This document shows, piece by piece, positions 5,502-7,051 of a stretch of 7,051 nucleotides of DNA. The notes under the pieces are model-generated. The model was not told the DNA's origin, ran no database searches, and was given only the letters and a program-made list of their open reading frames with translations. The stretch is from positions 1-7,051 of the forward strand of contig CAJWBT010000122.1 in assembly GCA_913020235.1 (NCBI GenBank). Direction: 5' to 3'. Every line of letters begins with the position of its first letter. The first letter of the stretch is position 1. The position numbers and the translations under genes were made by a program. This DNA is from an uncultured Chloroflexota bacterium (GTDB lineage: Bacteria > Chloroflexota > Dehalococcoidia > UBA3495).

Positions 5502-6803
5502 TCAGCCTCCTTCCTGGTTTTGGTCCTGGCTCCGGGCCACGTCCATGATGGGAAACACCTTGAAAAAGAGCACCAGGGCCAGAGCACCAAAGGCCATGAG
5601 TCCCGCAATCACCGAAATCTCCACCCAGGAGGGAGTGTACGACCCCTCCAGGTAGGGCAACAGCCGGCCGTGGGTCTGGGAGGGGACCACGATAAGGTAC
5701 CGTTTCCCGATGCCCGCGGTTCCCACCATCAGGCCGACCAGGGCGATGAGCAACATGGAGTAACGCTTGAACAAGAACTGGGCCACGAGGATCCCGAAAG
5801 AGACTACTAGGAGGCCTACCGTCAGCCAGAAGAGCCAGGCGTAGTCTCCGGTCAACAGGGCGTCGGTCACCCGGGTCTCGTGGTGGTGGCCCTGGTAAAG
5901 GCCGGTGAGCAGTTCGACCACCATGAGGTACAGGTAGATTCCCACCAGTATCCAGAGGAAATTGCCCAACCAGGCGAACTGCCGGATGGTGATCTGGTCA
6001 TGAAGACCGAGGTAATGCCTGGCGAGCCACGCGATGACAATGAGGTGTCCGATGCTCGATACCCCGGCCAGGATAATGAAGGCTGGAGCCTGGAGGGCGC
6101 TGAACCACCCGGCGGCGGCGCCCTGAAGGCCGAAGACAAAACCCTCGGTCGACATGGCCGCGATCACGACGAGCACGATCGCCAGGGCCAGCCAGAATGT
6201 TGTCCTCCGGTGCCGGTCCCTCTCCTCCTGCGTATCGTGATATCCCATAGCAAACAGGCGGTACATCGCCTGAAGCCGGCCAGGCCGCTGGGCCAGCAAG
6301 GCGGCATCGCGGCGCCCGTCCAGGAAGAGATATGCCACGCTGGCAAACATATACCCGGTAAACACCAACGAGAAGGTGCCGAAGAATGGAGACCCAGGCC
6401 GGGCAAACCTGAGCAGGTTAACGAGGCCCCGCCCCGGCTGCCCCAGGTCGACCAGGACGGTAATACCGCCCAACATCAGGGCGATCACCGTGAGGGCGCC
6501 AGCCATCCGTGCGATGGGCCGAAGGTGCTCCAGGTTGAAGAGCCGGATCAGGACGGCCAGGGTGATCCCCACCAGACTCACGCCAACGAAGTGGACCATA
6601 ACAACGATGTATAGTCCCCAGGTTGCGCCACCCATGGTCCCGAAATCCCTCAGGCCGGTTTCCGACAAGCCTCCGGTAAACTGGCGAGTGTAGGCATAAA
6701 TCCCCCACCCCACGAGAGCCAGCAGTCCGGCCACGAGCAGGAAGAATGATGGGCTCGTTTGACCCACTCCGTAGGGAAGCCTGGTCACCGATCTCGTAGC
6801 CAT
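5502..6803 (-). CDS. NrfD/PsrC-family quinone-interacting membrane subunit
   Basis: This is a polytopic membrane protein of 433 residues from ATG 6803, with about ten hydrophobic segments. They fall roughly at 17-39, 63-89, 96-119, 140-162, 202-225, 238-262, 276-303, 321-345, 348-373 and 393-419. Ten helices and this length fit the long NrfD-type subunits (HybB/ActC/QrcD-like) rather than eight-helix PsrC. Family-type sequence includes VDLGQPGRG after the third helix, STEGFVFG in the fifth, and His residues in MVHFVG and SSIGHLIV. Such subunits anchor the Fe-S and catalytic subunits and exchange electrons with menaquinone or ubiquinone without binding haem. An alternative GTG at 6809 overlaps the upstream stop (GTGA), but the AAGGGAG site at 6809-6815 is correctly spaced only for ATG 6803, so that start is preferred. 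It follows the Fe-S subunit gene directly, the standard order for PsrB-PsrC-like pairs. Confidence 0.92.
   Translation of the reverse strand: MATRSVTRLPYGVGQTSPSFFLLVAGLLALVGWGIYAYTRQFTGGLSETGLRDFGTMGGATWGLYIVVMVHFVGVSLVGITLAVLIRLFNLEHLRPIARMAGALTVIALMLGGITVLVDLGQPGRGLVNLLRFARPGSPFFGTFSLVFTGYMFASVAYLFLDGRRDAALLAQRPGRLQAMYRLFAMGYHDTQEERDRHRRTTFWLALAIVLVVIAAMSTEGFVFGLQGAAAGWFSALQAPAFIILAGVSSIGHLIVIAWLARHYLGLHDQITIRQFAWLGNFLWILVGIYLYLMVVELLTGLYQGHHHETRVTDALLTGDYAWLFWLTVGLLVVSFGILVAQFLFKRYSMLLIALVGLMVGTAGIGKRYLIVVPSQTHGRLLPYLEGSYTPSWVEISVIAGLMAFGALALVLFFKVFPIMDVARSQDQNQEGG
5506..5512 (-). promoter_or_regulatory. Shine-Dalgarno site for the small membrane protein
   Basis: On the minus strand AAGGAGG lies 7 nt before the GTG at 5498. 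Its position just before the NrfD stop codon couples the two genes and supports the GTG start. Confidence 0.78.
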
Positions 6804-6805
6804 GT

Positions 6806-7051
6806 TCACTCCCTTGCGGTCACGGCTTCTATTTGCCGGACATCGAACCCGGGTTCCGGGGCCCCGATGTAGTACACCCTCGGTTTGGTGTTGAATCCTT
6901 CCTCCAGGCGGAAAGAGCGGTTCTTGGCCAGAAGTTTGGAAGCGTCGCTTTCAGGATCGTCCAGGTCACCGAAACTCAGAGCGAAGGCAGGGCAGTTGGC
7001 GACGCAGGCCGGCTTGAGACCCTTCTCCAACCGGTGCACGCAGAACGTGCA
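6806..7051 (-). CDS. PsrB/DmsB/NrfC-type 4Fe-4S electron-transfer subunit, 5' partial
   Basis: Only the last 81 residues are present, and the gene continues past the right edge. The visible part opens with C-T-F-C-VHRLEKGLKPA-C-VAN-C-P (Cys at visible residues 1, 4, 16 and 20). This is the CTxC...GxxPACVxxCP block that contributes to the last pair of clusters in the four-cluster Fe-S subunits of DMSO-reductase-family enzymes (PsrB, DmsB, NrfC, TtrB and relatives). The tail FGDLDDPESDASKLLAKNR followed by KPRVYYIG is also family-typical. In such complexes this subunit wires the molybdopterin subunit to the NrfD membrane subunit. The GTG at 7039 is an internal valine, not the start. The TGA at 6808-6806 overlaps the alternative GTG of the NrfD gene. 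The tail after the last cluster is short, so no C-terminal extension is present. Confidence 0.92.
   Translation of the reverse strand, partial: CTFCVHRLEKGLKPACVANCPAFALSFGDLDDPESDASKLLAKNRSFRLEEGFNTKPRVYYIGAPEPGFDVRQIEAVTARE
6809..6815 (-). promoter_or_regulatory. Shine-Dalgarno site that decides the NrfD start
   Basis: On the minus strand AAGGGAG ends 5 nt before ATG 6803 but directly abuts the alternative GTG at 6809. Spacing therefore favours the ATG. Confidence 0.65.

Noticed and set aside
5880..6614. Open frame of 244 codons on the plus strand opposite the NrfD gene
   Set aside because: It is rich in Gln, His, Asp and Glu, as expected from the reverse of hydrophobic codons, and has no recognisable domain.
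1..7051. CRISPR arrays, tRNA or rRNA genes, insertion sequences, integrase or phage genes
   Set aside because: I looked for regularly spaced repeats, TTCGAATC-type T-loops, transposase motifs and terminal inverted repeats and saw none. The only tandem repeat is the in-gene 12-bp unit.

Overview
This GC-rich window holds eight protein-coding genes in two convergent groups. By eye the bias is strongest at third codon positions. Gene content and protein style (a CapA-like metallophosphatase, a divergent isocitrate lyase/PEP mutase family enzyme, and a molybdoenzyme module with NrfD, TorD and a multi-cluster Fe-S protein) fit an environmental bacterium, possibly a Chloroflexota (Dehalococcoidia/SAR202-like) lineage. 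That placement is an inference from gene style; no phylogenetic marker is present.

Left half, plus strand (1-2487): the 3' part of a CapA-family gene; then, after 66 bp, an isocitrate lyase/PEP mutase superfamily enzyme that lacks the usual catalytic cysteine motif; then, after 34 bp, a 160-residue hemerythrin-like di-iron protein. The last two have good Shine-Dalgarno sites and are close enough to share a transcript. A 313-bp convergent intergenic region (2488-2800) follows. Near its right end it has a perfect 11-bp inverted repeat with a GAAA loop, beside a weaker stem.

Right half, minus strand (7051 down to 2801): a tightly packed operon, read from the right edge leftwards. It encodes the C-terminal part of a PsrB/DmsB/NrfC-type four-cluster Fe-S subunit, a ten-helix NrfD-type quinone-interacting membrane subunit, a 70-residue two-helix membrane protein, a TorD-family chaperone, and a 576-residue multi-[4Fe-4S] protein with HdrA-N-like and MvhD/FlpD-like regions. 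Adjacent genes overlap by 4 nt or nearly touch, so translational coupling is likely.

Together the minus-strand genes describe a membrane-associated complex iron-sulfur molybdoenzyme. A Mo-bisPGD catalytic subunit, probably encoded just beyond the right edge, would pass electrons through the Fe-S subunit to or from the quinone pool via NrfD, with TorD maturing the catalytic subunit. The most unusual element is the last gene. It carries heterodisulfide reductase/hydrogenase-type electron-transfer regions without a flavin domain, which suggests a possible link between the quinone-linked enzyme and cytosolic low-potential or thiol electron carriers. The substrate cannot be read from this window.
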